Assembly: GCF_016892765.1 (NCBI RefSeq)
Contig: NZ_JAFEMD010000043.1
Span: forward strand, 1 to 42,653
Direction: 5' to 3'
DNA: 42,653 nucleotides
DNA from: Microvirga arvi
GTDB taxonomy: Bacteria; Pseudomonadota; Alphaproteobacteria; Rhizobiales; Beijerinckiaceae
The position numbers and the translations under genes are program-made. Below the pieces are notes generated by a model. It did not search any database. It was given only the letters and a program-made list of their open reading frames with translations, and was not told where the DNA came from. How positions within the stretch are numbered: the first letter of the stretch is position 1; the number at the start of each line of letters is the position of its first letter. Below are positions 8,420 through 16,059 of the stretch, piece after piece.

Positions 8420-8479
8420 GCGTCAGGTCTCCAGGCTTGCAGTCACGCCCTTCTGTAGCACCGGCGCGGCGACCTGAAT

Positions 8480-8493
8480 TTGACCGAGCGCAA
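8480..8493. promoter_or_regulatory. Candidate Crp/Fnr-type operator upstream of ccmE
   Basis: TTGACCGAGCGCAA has the TTG-N8-CAA form, and its right half (GCGCAA) matches the boxes at 18917 and 37342. The centre is about 67 bp from the ccmE start, the same geometry as the better boxes. Symmetry is otherwise weak, so it could be chance. Confidence 0.35.
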
Positions 8494-8572
8494 GCACCTT
8501 GCCCTCAAAGGCTTTGGAGAGGCGGAGAGGCCATGCCATTCAGCCGCAGCCGACGGGCCCGGGCCGCATCCG

Positions 8573-8935
8573 TCATGCCCGGCTGGGCCGTGGGCGCGTG
8601 ACCAAGTAGAGCGCGACACCGCCCATGATGAGAGCCAGGATCAGGTGCAGGGGCCTGCTGTCCGTGGACCACAGGATCGTTGCGTAGGAGAGACCAAGCG
8701 CGCCGACGGCCGCCGCCTTCGCGGGAAGCGGGATGGCTCCCTCGTCGCGCCAGTTCAGGAGCAGGGATCCGAACCTCGGGTGGCGGCAAAGCCGCTCGGC
8801 CCGCTCCGGATCGGAGCGGGCAAAGCACCAGACGGCGAGCAGCAGGAACGGCGTCGTGGGCAGGAGCGGCAGGACCAGGCCGAGCACGGCCAGCGTGATG
8901 CTCCCATACCCGAGACAGTGATGAAGCTTGCGCAC
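8573..8935 (-). CDS. DUF454 (YbaN-type) inner membrane protein
   Basis: About 120 aa. The core LVLPLLPTTPFLLLAVWCFARSDPERAERL is the DUF454 signature, followed by two further hydrophobic segments (AAVGALGLSYATIL and LILALIMGGVALYLV). The function of DUF454 is unknown. No ATG lies at the proper place. The GTG at 8935, just after the preceding gene's stop, gives a family-like N-terminus (VRKLHHCLGYG), but its ribosome site is poor. Read-through coupling from the DUF6455 gene, 19 bp away, is likely. Confidence 0.75.
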   Translation of the reverse strand: MRKLHHCLGYGSITLAVLGLVLPLLPTTPFLLLAVWCFARSDPERAERLCRHPRFGSLLLNWRDEGAIPLPAKAAAVGALGLSYATILWSTDSRPLHLILALIMGGVALYLVTRPRPSRA

Positions 8936-8954
8936 AGGATCTAAAGCGGCTGCA

Positions 8955-9341
8955 TCAGGAGACGACGTGGCACCGTTCCGCCTGCAGGGCCTTGATGGTT
9001 TCGGTGTTGGGGCAGTAGCGCTGCACCACGGGCGCCCACCCGCGGTCGAGATCGCGCCGGCAGCGCCGGGCAACCAAGCAGCCGGCACAGACGATGCTCA
9101 TGTCGCGCATGACGTCCGGATGCGTGCGCCCGATCCTCTCGGGGACGAGGCCGCCGGCGCGCAGGAGCCGCGGCAATTCCCCGCCACCACCGGCGCCGCG
9201 CGCGGTCAGGCGGGTCAATAGGTCCGGGGAAAGCCCGACGTCCCGGGCCAGCGCCCCAAGCTCATCCGCATCAAGAGAGGTCAGTTCGTGGCCAGCCTTT
9301 CGGTTGGACCGCCAGCGTATGATCGTGGTCATCAAACCCAT
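8955..9341 (-). CDS. DUF6455-like small cysteine protein
   Basis: 128 aa starting MGLMTTIIRWRS. The middle resembles DUF6455 proteins: an N-terminal helical half (LDADELGALARDVGLSPDLL) and a cysteine cluster CAGCLVARRCRRDL, then a final Cys in YCPNTETI. Four cysteines suggest a metal or Fe-S site, but this is inference. GGAGG lies 5 bp before the chosen ATG; other in-frame ATGs at 9332, 9353 and 9374 have poorer spacing. A strong TTG-N8-CAA box lies 51 bp upstream, marking this gene as the head of the leftward DUF6455-DUF454 (and possibly ccmE onward) transcript. Confidence 0.7.
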   Translation of the reverse strand: MGLMTTIIRWRSNRKAGHELTSLDADELGALARDVGLSPDLLTRLTARGAGGGGELPRLLRAGGLVPERIGRTHPDVMRDMSIVCAGCLVARRCRRDLDRGWAPVVQRYCPNTETIKALQAERCHVVS

Positions 9342-9391
9342 GGGAGCCTCCATGCTGTTCGACGATGCTGCCACAGGCTAGCGCCACGACT

Positions 9392-9405
9392 TTGCTCTGG
9401 AACAA
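9392..9405. promoter_or_regulatory. NnrR/Dnr-like operator box upstream of the DUF6455 gene
   Basis: TTGCTCTGGAACAA, flanked by T and A to extend the inverted repeat. The centre is about 57 bp before the ATG at 9341, which would place a class II (-41.5) transcription start some 16 nt ahead of the gene. It differs by a single base from the ubiT/ubiD box at 13392. Confidence 0.7.
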
Positions 9406-9593
9406 ACTCGGCAGCATTAGTTTCAGCAGAGCGGCTGAAATCCCGGCACCCTCTGGATCAGCGTCGAACGGTGGAAACGAAGGCGGCGCGGGGAACCGGT
9501 TGCCCAGCAATCGTGTGACAATGGGCGTGTGGTGTGACAAGACCAGAGACAACGACATCAACTGGTTTTCGACTCCATCCGTGCAGCCGATCT

Positions 9594-10697
9594 CTACGGA
9601 GTCTGGAACCGCTCTCTCGCGTTCCTCCACTGGCCCCTGCGTGAGCCGACCTCGACAAAGATCGCGCAGCATGAAAACGCACAAATCCAGCCAAGCCGCG
9701 CAGCAAGCAGGATCTCTTGGCTGCTCCCGTCCAGCGTGATGGCAAAAAGCCGCAAGACCACTGCTGCTGCAATCCAAGCATAAGCAAGGCTGGCCAGCAG
9801 TGCTGGCCGGAACGGTATCTTGGCACGTTTGCGTGTGACGCTGGTCATAACGGCTACTGCCGTCATTCCGAGACCGCCAACAGACCATACGTGGATGACC
9901 GCGGCATCAGGCAATGGGTAACCCGTCACCAGGGATACAGCCAGGCCCAGGAACCCGGCATTCAGACAGGCAACTCCCGCAAGAACTGCGATTACCCCTG
10001 CCACCGGATGGACCTTCCAGGGTCGGAGCAGGATCAGGCGGATAATCCCTAGTAACCCTGCGATGCACGCCGGAATCGAGGATGGCAAGCCCACCGACCA
10101 CAGCGTGACCGCAGCGATGGCAGAAAGTCGGTGGCTCAGCAAGAGGCCTGCAACGGTCGACTTTGGAGGCTCCAATCCCTCGCGTTGGAAGGCTGCACCC
10201 ATGAGGGCTGCCGCAATCCTGCCCCCCACCTCCAGGCAGAGCAGTACAACGGCAGAAAGGCAGATTCTGGTGAACGCAGGGTTCCAGCCCGGTACGCATG
10301 CCAGCACGAATCCGGCAACAGCGTGGATGCCGATCAAGGCGGTGATGTACGTGGTGCTGGCGGCTCTCGAACCTCTTGAGTGATGCATAACGATTGCCAC
10401 TGCCGAGCAGGCGCCAATGGCGTGGAGCAGAAGACTGGCTTCCGGGGCGAAAAACCCAAAGATGAAGGCTGCTGCGTGGCAGGCGAGCAGGACTTCAAGG
10501 CTTCCACGAGGTGCAATGGTGCGCTTGGTCCAGCGCGGAAGCGCCACAGACAAGAAGCCGATCAGAAGGATCGGAACGAAGATCACCAACAACTCTCGAA
10601 GATGCCAGCTTGGATCACCGGCACCTGCTGCCATGGCCCTGATGGCTGACATGCATGCAAGCACAAAGGCGGCTCGAGACGTTTGGCCGCCCCACAC
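9594..10697 (-). CDS. nnrS: NnrS family membrane protein
   Basis: About 367 aa from GTG 10697 with some 10-12 membrane helices. The NnrS pattern is visible as WHLRELLVIFVPILLIGFLSVALPRWT near the N-terminus and HVWSVGGLGMTAVAVMTSVTRKR near the C-terminus. NnrS is a heme- and copper-containing inner-membrane protein that protects cells during NO stress and is usually in the NO regulon. Several family histidines seem fewer than in classical NnrS, so this is a divergent member. The GTG start has an AAGGA site 6 bp upstream; TTG 10757 is an alternative. It follows ubiV on the same strand after 198 bp. Confidence 0.8.
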   Translation of the reverse strand: MWGGQTSRAAFVLACMSAIRAMAAGAGDPSWHLRELLVIFVPILLIGFLSVALPRWTKRTIAPRGSLEVLLACHAAAFIFGFFAPEASLLLHAIGACSAVAIVMHHSRGSRAASTTYITALIGIHAVAGFVLACVPGWNPAFTRICLSAVVLLCLEVGGRIAAALMGAAFQREGLEPPKSTVAGLLLSHRLSAIAAVTLWSVGLPSSIPACIAGLLGIIRLILLRPWKVHPVAGVIAVLAGVACLNAGFLGLAVSLVTGYPLPDAAVIHVWSVGGLGMTAVAVMTSVTRKRAKIPFRPALLASLAYAWIAAAVVLRLFAITLDGSSQEILLAARLGWICAFSCCAIFVEVGSRRGQWRNARERFQTP

Positions 10698-10895
10698 TTC
10701 CGGTCCTTCTTTTTCGCTCTCGCGTCCCACAGATCCCTCGCTGGAGATTCTTGTCAACCAACTGCCTCAAATGGTGGCTTCTCAGGACTCGGGCTCAGGG
10801 AACGGTGGGTTCACCCGGAGGGTTAATGGATCCGTTCAGGTTTCCAGACCTTCCGCATGTTGATCACGCCCCGTAGCGTTTCGAAGGGGAGGCCA

Positions 10896-11795
10896 TTAAA
10901 CAGCAGCGGCTGCCGTGTGGTGCGCACCGGCGGTGCCACTGAAGAACCCATTGGAGAAGGATGCTTCTGCGCAGATCAGGTCGAGAGCATGTTGACCCTC
11001 CGCAGGATCGAGCATTCCATCGGCGACGCCGCGGAACGCGCCGGCAACAGCGATCATGTCGCAGGTCTGCGGCGAGAGGCGACAGGCAGCGACGCCCATC
11101 GCCGCCAGATCCGGAAGACTCCCGATTAGATTGGCGTAGGTCGAGGAGAGCGTCTGAACGCCGTTTACGGACAGGAACGCCTGCCCGTCCAGGGTGTCGG
11201 TCGGCAGCCCGTCAGGATCCTTGCCGCAGACGAACTGGCAATTGTCCTTCGTGAGCTTGTGAAGGCGGGCGTGATAGCAGCGGGCGGAGATTGCGAGCGG
11301 CACGCGTCCGAATGACCAGACCTCCAGTTGAACATCGGAGCACGCCTTCGCCAGGGCTGCTATGGAGCTTGCAGGCAGTTCGGGAGGCAGGCAGACGCGC
11401 CGCGCGCCGTTGCCCGCCAGCCAGGCCAGGGTCGATTCGTTGTAGACGTTGACGTAGGGCCCGACCGCGTGCGGACGGCCGACCAGATGGGCAAGGGCAG
11501 TGACGTCATTGGCCTCGACGAGGAGGTCCGCCTCTCGCGCGAGGGAGGCTGTCTGCCGGCGTTCCCGTTCCAGGGTGATCAGAGCCTGCGAGCTCAGCAG
11601 CACCTCCTTGCCCGCCGCGGCGAGGCGCTCCACCACCTCCGGCACCAGGTCTTGGAAGAACGGAAGCCGCTTCGAGCACACAACCTCACCGACACAGACG
11701 ATGTCGACCGGAGCCTCGTCGGCAATGCGGAAATAGAAGTCGCGCCAGACGGAAGGCTCCCAGTTGTACAGGACCGGCCCGAGTGTCAGCTTCAT
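10896..11795 (-). CDS. ubiV: UbiV, oxygen-independent ubiquinone hydroxylation protein (U32 family)
   Basis: 299 aa peptidase-U32-like protein. The cysteines C40 (GEVVCSKR), C173, C186 and C190 (ARCYHARLH...NCQFVCG) match the four ligands of the [4Fe-4S] cluster of E. coli UbiV. The protein works with UbiU and UbiT to hydroxylate the quinone ring under anoxia using a donor other than O2. AAGGAG lies 6 bp before the ATG and the gap from ubiU is 18 bp, so the three genes form an operon ubiT-ubiU-ubiV. The C-terminus has a short poly-Ala tail. Confidence 0.95.
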   Translation of the reverse strand: MKLTLGPVLYNWEPSVWRDFYFRIADEAPVDIVCVGEVVCSKRLPFFQDLVPEVVERLAAAGKEVLLSSQALITLERERRQTASLAREADLLVEANDVTALAHLVGRPHAVGPYVNVYNESTLAWLAGNGARRVCLPPELPASSIAALAKACSDVQLEVWSFGRVPLAISARCYHARLHKLTKDNCQFVCGKDPDGLPTDTLDGQAFLSVNGVQTLSSTYANLIGSLPDLAAMGVAACRLSPQTCDMIAVAGAFRGVADGMLDPAEGQHALDLICAEASFSNGFFSGTAGAHHTAAAAV

Positions 11796-11813
11796 GTCGT
11801 TCTCCTTGCCGGG

Positions 11814-12791
11814 TCATCGCCAGGTCTTGCGATAGGCGCCCAACGTGTTGCTCTGCCCTTCGCTTAGCGGCCGGAGCATGCCGGCCGGGATGGGGCGCCC
11901 CTCGTCCAGCGCAGACAAGGCCTCACGGAAGGAGCGCACCACGTTCTCAATGTAGGCGCGGCTGCGCTGCCGCCCCTCGATCTTCAGCGCCGTCACGCCC
12001 GCGTCCCGCAGGCCCGGCAGGAGCGTCGCGGCATCGAGGCTGACCGGGTCCTCAAAGATGTAGCCAGTCGACAAATCTGTCCTGAAGCGTCCCTTGCACA
12101 GGGTAGGGTACGCCGCCGGCTCGCCACTCCCGAACTTGTTGATGGTGAAGCCGCCGAGACGGGACGTGATCGTGCCGTGCTGCTCCTCATAGGCGACATG
12201 GCTGGCCGGCGAGCAGACGCCGTTCATGTTCGGCGACAGGCCGGTCGCGTAGGATGAGAGGGAGCAGCGTCCCTCCGCCATCACGCACAAGCCTCCGAAT
12301 ACGAAGACCTCGACCTCGCAGGCCGTGCCGCGCGTGATCGCAGCAATCTCCGGCACGCTCAGCACGCGCGGCAGCACAACCCGCTTGGCATTGAACCGCT
12401 CCACATAGAAGCGGATCGCGTCGACGTTGGCCGCCGCCGCTTGGACAGAGACATGCAGGCGTGTGCCAGGATAGTGCTCCGCCGTGTAAGCCATCAATCC
12501 AATGTCACAGAGGATGAGCGCAGCGGCGCCGGCTTTGACGGCATCATCGACAGCCTGATGCCAGAGGCCGATGGCTCCAGCGCGGGGAAACGTATTGATC
12601 GCCACTAGCACCTTCGCGCCGCGCCGATGCGCATAGGTCACCCCTTCCGCGAGTTCCTCCGGGCTGAAGTTCAGCCCAGGAAAGTTTCGGGCATTGGTCT
12701 CGTTGCGGAAGCCGCAATAGACGGCATCCGCTCCAGCATCGACGGCTGTGCGCAACGAGGACGGCGTGCCGGCCGGGCAAATCAGTTCCAT
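11814..12791 (-). CDS. ubiU: UbiU, oxygen-independent ubiquinone hydroxylation protein (U32 family)
   Basis: 325 aa. It begins MELICPAGTPSSLRTAVDAGADAVYCG, the U32 TIM-barrel opening. The cluster cysteines are at C169, C176, C193 and C232, the same positions as reported for E. coli UbiU. It forms a heterodimer with UbiV that replaces the flavin monooxygenases UbiI/UbiH/UbiF when oxygen is absent. Its start overlaps the ubiT stop by 10 bp, showing translational coupling. In a denitrifier this keeps the ubiquinone pool supplied for nitrite and NO respiration. Confidence 0.96.
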   Translation of the reverse strand: MELICPAGTPSSLRTAVDAGADAVYCGFRNETNARNFPGLNFSPEELAEGVTYAHRRGAKVLVAINTFPRAGAIGLWHQAVDDAVKAGAAALILCDIGLMAYTAEHYPGTRLHVSVQAAAANVDAIRFYVERFNAKRVVLPRVLSVPEIAAITRGTACEVEVFVFGGLCVMAEGRCSLSSYATGLSPNMNGVCSPASHVAYEEQHGTITSRLGGFTINKFGSGEPAAYPTLCKGRFRTDLSTGYIFEDPVSLDAATLLPGLRDAGVTALKIEGRQRSRAYIENVVRSFREALSALDEGRPIPAGMLRPLSEGQSNTLGAYRKTWR

Positions 12792-13345
12792 GACGAAGCC
12801 TCACCTGATCCCGAAGCCGTGCTGCCAGGACGGTCGGCGGTGCTCCGGTTTCGCTGATGCCGCATCAGGGCTTCGCCGAATTGGCCCAGTGGGCCGAGCA
12901 CGGCCGCTCCCTCCCTCAGGACGTCGACGCCGGCATCGTCGACGGCATTCCGGAGCGCCAGCACGGCCTCGATGTTTCCCTCAACCGCGATGGTCCGGGA
13001 GAAGAACAGCGCGTCGCCGTCAAAGGAGCCGTCGGCCATGCCGATCAGGGCACGAAGCGGGCCGGCGATCCTGGCATCGAGTCGCTCCGGCAGGGAGCGC
13101 ACAACAACGATCCGCGGGGCGTGCGGCGCCGTGTGCAGTACGAAGGCGAACGGCAGATCGGATGGGGCGAGGCCGTAGCGTTTTCCTGCATGCGCACCGA
13201 GGCGGTCAAAGATGCGCGGGTGGTGGCGCACGATCCGGCGCAGCACAGCCGATAGGAACAGCTGGAGTGGCCCTAAGGGAAGAGGCCGCAGGGCAGCGGA
13301 AACAAAGGCCGGGAAGGCCGCGGTAGAGGTGTGCGATGGCGTCAT
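12782..13345 (-). CDS. ubiT: UbiT, SCP2-domain accessory protein of anaerobic ubiquinone synthesis
   Basis: 187 aa. The region around residues 40-150 (FDRLGAHAGKRYGLAPSDLPFAF, then DGSFDGDALFFSRTIAVEGNIEAVLALRNAVDD) is a sterol-carrier-protein-2 fold typical of UbiT, which is thought to bind polyprenyl intermediates. The N-terminus (PAFVSAALRPLPLGPLQLFLSAVLRR) is amphipathic and could contact the membrane. An AAGGA site lies 7 bp before the ATG. It is the first gene of ubiTUV and is transcribed away from ubiD, with a shared operator 47 bp upstream. Confidence 0.93.
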   Translation of the reverse strand: MTPSHTSTAAFPAFVSAALRPLPLGPLQLFLSAVLRRIVRHHPRIFDRLGAHAGKRYGLAPSDLPFAFVLHTAPHAPRIVVVRSLPERLDARIAGPLRALIGMADGSFDGDALFFSRTIAVEGNIEAVLALRNAVDDAGVDVLREGAAVLGPLGQFGEALMRHQRNRSTADRPGSTASGSGEASSWN

Positions 13346-13391
13346 GGAAGCATCCTTGAAGCCGCCCTACCACGAGCTGCCAAGCTTGTGT

Positions 13392-13405
13392 TTGCGCTGG
13401 AACAA
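13392..13405. promoter_or_regulatory. Shared NnrR/Dnr-like operator between ubiT and ubiD
   Basis: TTGCGCTGGAACAA. Its centre lies about 54 bp from the ubiT ATG and about 60 bp from the ubiD ATG, so one site could serve both divergent promoters at class II spacing. It is nearly identical to the box at 9392. Confidence 0.7.
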
Positions 13406-13458
13406 AGACAGGCGCACTCCCCTGCTTGAATGACGTGGCTCCCGCATTGAGGATATCC

Positions 13459-14976
13459 ATGCCGCGCCGTGACCTGCCCTTCTTCTCCGACCTTTGGGAC
13501 TTCGTCGCCTTCCTTGAGGCAAGAGGCCAGCTCGTGCGGATTCGGGAACCTGTCTCGGTGGCGCACGAGATCACCGAGATCCACCGGCGGGTGCTTCAGG
13601 AAGGTGGTCCGGCCCTTCTGTTTGAGCAGCCGTTGCAGCCGGATGGACAGGTAGCGGACATGCCAATCCTGGTGAACCTGTTTGGAACCGTCGAGCGTGT
13701 CGCTTGGGGCCTCGGCGTGCAACCCAATGGCCTGCGGGAGCTTGGCGAAGCGCTGGCCGAACTGCGCGAGCCCCGTCCGCCGCAGAGCCTGACAGATGCC
13801 TGGAGCAAGCTCCCCCTGGCACGGGCGGCCCTTTCCATGCGCCCTAAGGCGACCGGCGCCGGAGGGCGGACCGTGCTGTTGGGAGATGCCGTCGATCTGG
13901 GACGGCTTCCCGTCCAGATCTGCTGGCCAGGCGAGCCGGCGCCGCTCATCACGTGGCCGCTGGTGGTCACGTGCCCGCCGGATAGCACAAGCGTGGACGA
14001 CTACAATGTCGGCGTCTACCGCATGCAGGTGCTCGGGCGTGACCGGGCCATCATGCGCTGGCTCGCGCACCGCGGCGGAGCCCGCCATCATCACTGCTGG
14101 AAAGCCCTTGGCAAGCCAATGCCAGTGGCGGTCGTGATCGGCGCAGACCCGTCCACCATCCTCTCGGCTGTCCTGCCTCTCCCGGAGACCCTGTCCGAGC
14201 TGCGCTTCTCGGGCCTCCTGAGGGGTCAGCGCCCCAAGCTTATGCCGTGCGCAAGCGTGCCCCTCGTCGTGCCTGCGGAGGCGGAGATCGTCATCGAAGG
14301 ATTCGTGTCCGCCGACGAAACCGCACCCGAAGGCCCCTTCGGCGATCACACCGGCTACTACAACGCCGTCGAGCCCTTTCCGGTCATGCACGTGACGGCG
14401 ATCACCATGCGCCCGAACCCGATCTATCTTTCGACCTTCACCGGGCGCGCGCCGGACGAGCCGTCGCGCATCGGCGAGGCGCTCAACGAGCTGTTCGTTC
14501 CGCTTCTGAAGCGCCAGTTTCCGGAGGTTCGGGATGTCTGGCTGCCGCCGGAGGCCTGCTCGTACCGGATTGCGGTTGTGTCCATCGCAAAGCGCTACGC
14601 GGGGCAAGCCCGCCGTGTGATGCTGGGTCTGTGGTCGCTTCTTCCGCAGTTCACCTATACGAAGCTCCTCATCCTGGTGAACGAGGACATCGACGTGCGC
14701 TCCTGGGACGACGTGATGTGGGCCGTCGCGACCCGCTCGGACCCTTCCCGCGATCTCGTCACGATCAGCGACACGCCCATCGATTATTTGGACTTTGCGT
14801 CGCCTCGCGCTGGTCTGGGCGGCAAGCTCGGCATTGATGCCACAAACAAGATCGGATCCGAGACTGACCGCGAATGGGGGGTGGTTCTCCAGATGGATCC
14901 CACCGTCGAGGCCCGGCTCGACACGATCTGGAGCAAACTCGGGCTTGATCGAGCCCCCTTGAGGAGCGTCGCATGA
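13459..14976 (+). CDS. ubiD: UbiD-family prenyl-FMN-dependent decarboxylase
   Basis: 505 aa, close to the usual UbiD length. It begins RDLPFFSDLWDFVAFLEARGQLVRI. The central region has SVDDYNVGVYRMQVLGRD and GPFGDHTGYYNAVEPFPVMHVTAIT, which include the E-x-x-x-G-x-F-G-D-H-T-G-Y active-site motif (AETAPEGPFGDHTGYY). The reaction is decarboxylation of 3-polyprenyl-4-hydroxybenzoate in ubiquinone synthesis using prenylated FMN. GAGG lies 6 bp before the ATG; an upstream TTG at 13426 is less likely. Linked to ubiX by a 4-bp overlap and divergent from ubiT, it completes a cluster for quinone synthesis without oxygen. A related aromatic acid decarboxylase cannot be fully excluded. Confidence 0.93.
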   Translation: MPRRDLPFFSDLWDFVAFLEARGQLVRIREPVSVAHEITEIHRRVLQEGGPALLFEQPLQPDGQVADMPILVNLFGTVERVAWGLGVQPNGLRELGEALAELREPRPPQSLTDAWSKLPLARAALSMRPKATGAGGRTVLLGDAVDLGRLPVQICWPGEPAPLITWPLVVTCPPDSTSVDDYNVGVYRMQVLGRDRAIMRWLAHRGGARHHHCWKALGKPMPVAVVIGADPSTILSAVLPLPETLSELRFSGLLRGQRPKLMPCASVPLVVPAEAEIVIEGFVSADETAPEGPFGDHTGYYNAVEPFPVMHVTAITMRPNPIYLSTFTGRAPDEPSRIGEALNELFVPLLKRQFPEVRDVWLPPEACSYRIAVVSIAKRYAGQARRVMLGLWSLLPQFTYTKLLILVNEDIDVRSWDDVMWAVATRSDPSRDLVTISDTPIDYLDFASPRAGLGGKLGIDATNKIGSETDREWGVVLQMDPTVEARLDTIWSKLGLDRAPLRSVA

Positions 14977-15551
14977 GAACAATGCCCCGGGTCGTGATCG
15001 GCATCAGCGGCGCATCGGGCGCCATACTCGGGATCCGGATCGTCGATCTCCTCGCAGCGGCAGGCTGCGAGACCCATCTGGTCGTCTCCCACAGTGGAGA
15101 ACGCACGATAGGCCATGAAGTCGGCCCTGATGCGCTCCGTCGGGTCGAGGCGCTCGTCTCCTTTCGCCATTCCATCGATGACGTCGGCGCGACCATTGCG
15201 AGCGGCTCATTCCGAACAGCGGGCATGATCGTGGCGCCCTGCTCAATGCGGACCCTGTCGGCGATTGCGAGCAGTTCGGCAGACAACCTTCTTGCACGTG
15301 CGGCGGACGTTCACCTGAAGGAACGCCGCCAGCTTGTCCTGCTGACGCGCGAGACCCCGCTGCACCTTGGCCACATCCGCATGATGGCTGCGGCAACCGA
15401 GATTGGAGCCATCATCGCGCCCCCGGTTCCCGCCTACTACCGCAGGCCCCAGTCGGTCATGGACATCATTGAACATACGGCGCGCCGCGCCATCGACCTG
15501 CTCAACCTGAACATCGACGCTCTGGCCGAGCCGTGGGGCGGGCTTGGGTGA
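14973..15551 (+). CDS. ubiX: UbiX flavin prenyltransferase
   Basis: 192 aa flavoprotein with the UbiX signature VVIGISGASGAILGIRIVDLL at the N-terminus, the APCSMRTLSAIASSSADNL active-site region and LTRETPLHLGHIRMM. It joins dimethylallyl phosphate to FMN to make the prenyl-FMN cofactor of UbiD. ATGA at 14973-14976 overlaps the ubiD stop, so enzyme and cofactor maker are co-translated. This is the last gene of the rightward ubiDX operon. Confidence 0.95.
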   Translation: MRTMPRVVIGISGASGAILGIRIVDLLAAAGCETHLVVSHSGERTIGHEVGPDALRRVEALVSFRHSIDDVGATIASGSFRTAGMIVAPCSMRTLSAIASSSADNLLARAADVHLKERRQLVLLTRETPLHLGHIRMMAAATEIGAIIAPPVPAYYRRPQSVMDIIEHTARRAIDLLNLNIDALAEPWGGLG

Positions 15552-15609
15552 TATCCCGCTGAGGCGAGCTCAACCTAGTCCGGCGGGAGACCGGCTCGGA
15601 CCACCACAT

Positions 15610-15780
15610 CCGAACCGCTTCCAGACGTGCCAGGCAGACGTCGATCTCCCCGGCCGGAACGGGCCTGCTGAAGAAATAGCTCTGGGCCTCGTCGCGGCCT
15701 CGCGCCTGCAGGCGATTCAACTGCAGGCGATTCAACTGCCGGCGGGTCTCCACGCCCTCTTCGGTAACCGCCATCCTCAA
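15610..15780 (-). pseudogene. Remnant of an EAL-domain (c-di-GMP phosphodiesterase) gene
   Basis: The minus strand encodes LRMAVTEEGVETRRQL..., then ARGRDEAQSYFFSRPVPAGEI and DVCLARLEAVRMW. This is the C-terminal end of an EAL domain (compare the family pattern VVAEGVET...LGCDEAQGYLFSRP). Nothing upstream of it encodes the catalytic part, so only about 57 residues survive. A 15-bp tandem duplication inside it repeats LNRLQ. It occupies part of the roughly 500-bp gap between ubiX and the Crp/Fnr gene; the rest of the gap holds a long inverted repeat and no recognisable gene. Confidence 0.75.
15706..15735. repeat. 15-bp perfect tandem duplication
   Basis: CTGCAGGCGATTCAA occurs twice in direct succession (15706-15720 and 15721-15735) within the EAL remnant, duplicating five codons in its old frame. 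Confidence 0.95.
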
Positions 15781-15846
15781 AGACAGACTGAGATCAACTC
15801 GGCCCTCTGCCAGCCCGGATCGAGGGCAGGCGTGCTCCGCCGTGGG

Positions 15847-15904
15847 CCACAGGTCGGGCTTTGTTGTTGTGCTCGCGGACGGGCAATTGTGGCCCGACCT
15901 GTGG
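15847..15904. repeat. 13-bp perfect inverted repeat with 32-nt spacer
   Basis: CCACAGGTCGGGC (15847-15859) and GCCCGACCTGTGG (15892-15904) are exact reverse complements. They lie between the EAL remnant and the Crp/Fnr gene at 16060. It could be a transcript hairpin, the ends of a tiny mobile remnant, or a scar of whatever removed the EAL gene; none of these is shown. Confidence 0.7.
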
Positions 15905-16059
15905 AAGTGTCTACACCCCTTTTGGCGCAAACATTGGCACACAACCTTCATCGGGTGAGGCAACAAGCTACGGTCTGGAGGATGACGTCTGGCTGTCTGT
16001 TCTTGTATGAATCGTATGCGCCCTCATTCCATCCCTTAGGGCAAAACTGGAATTTTCTG

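Noticed and set aside
13342..14982. 546-codon frame antisense to ubiD
   Set aside because: It has no recognisable protein features; ubiD on the other strand is complete with its active-site motif.
15930..15953. TTGGCGCAA and TTGGCACACAA sequences before the NnrR-like gene as an autoregulatory box
   Set aside because: The half-sites do not have the 8-bp spacing of the other boxes.
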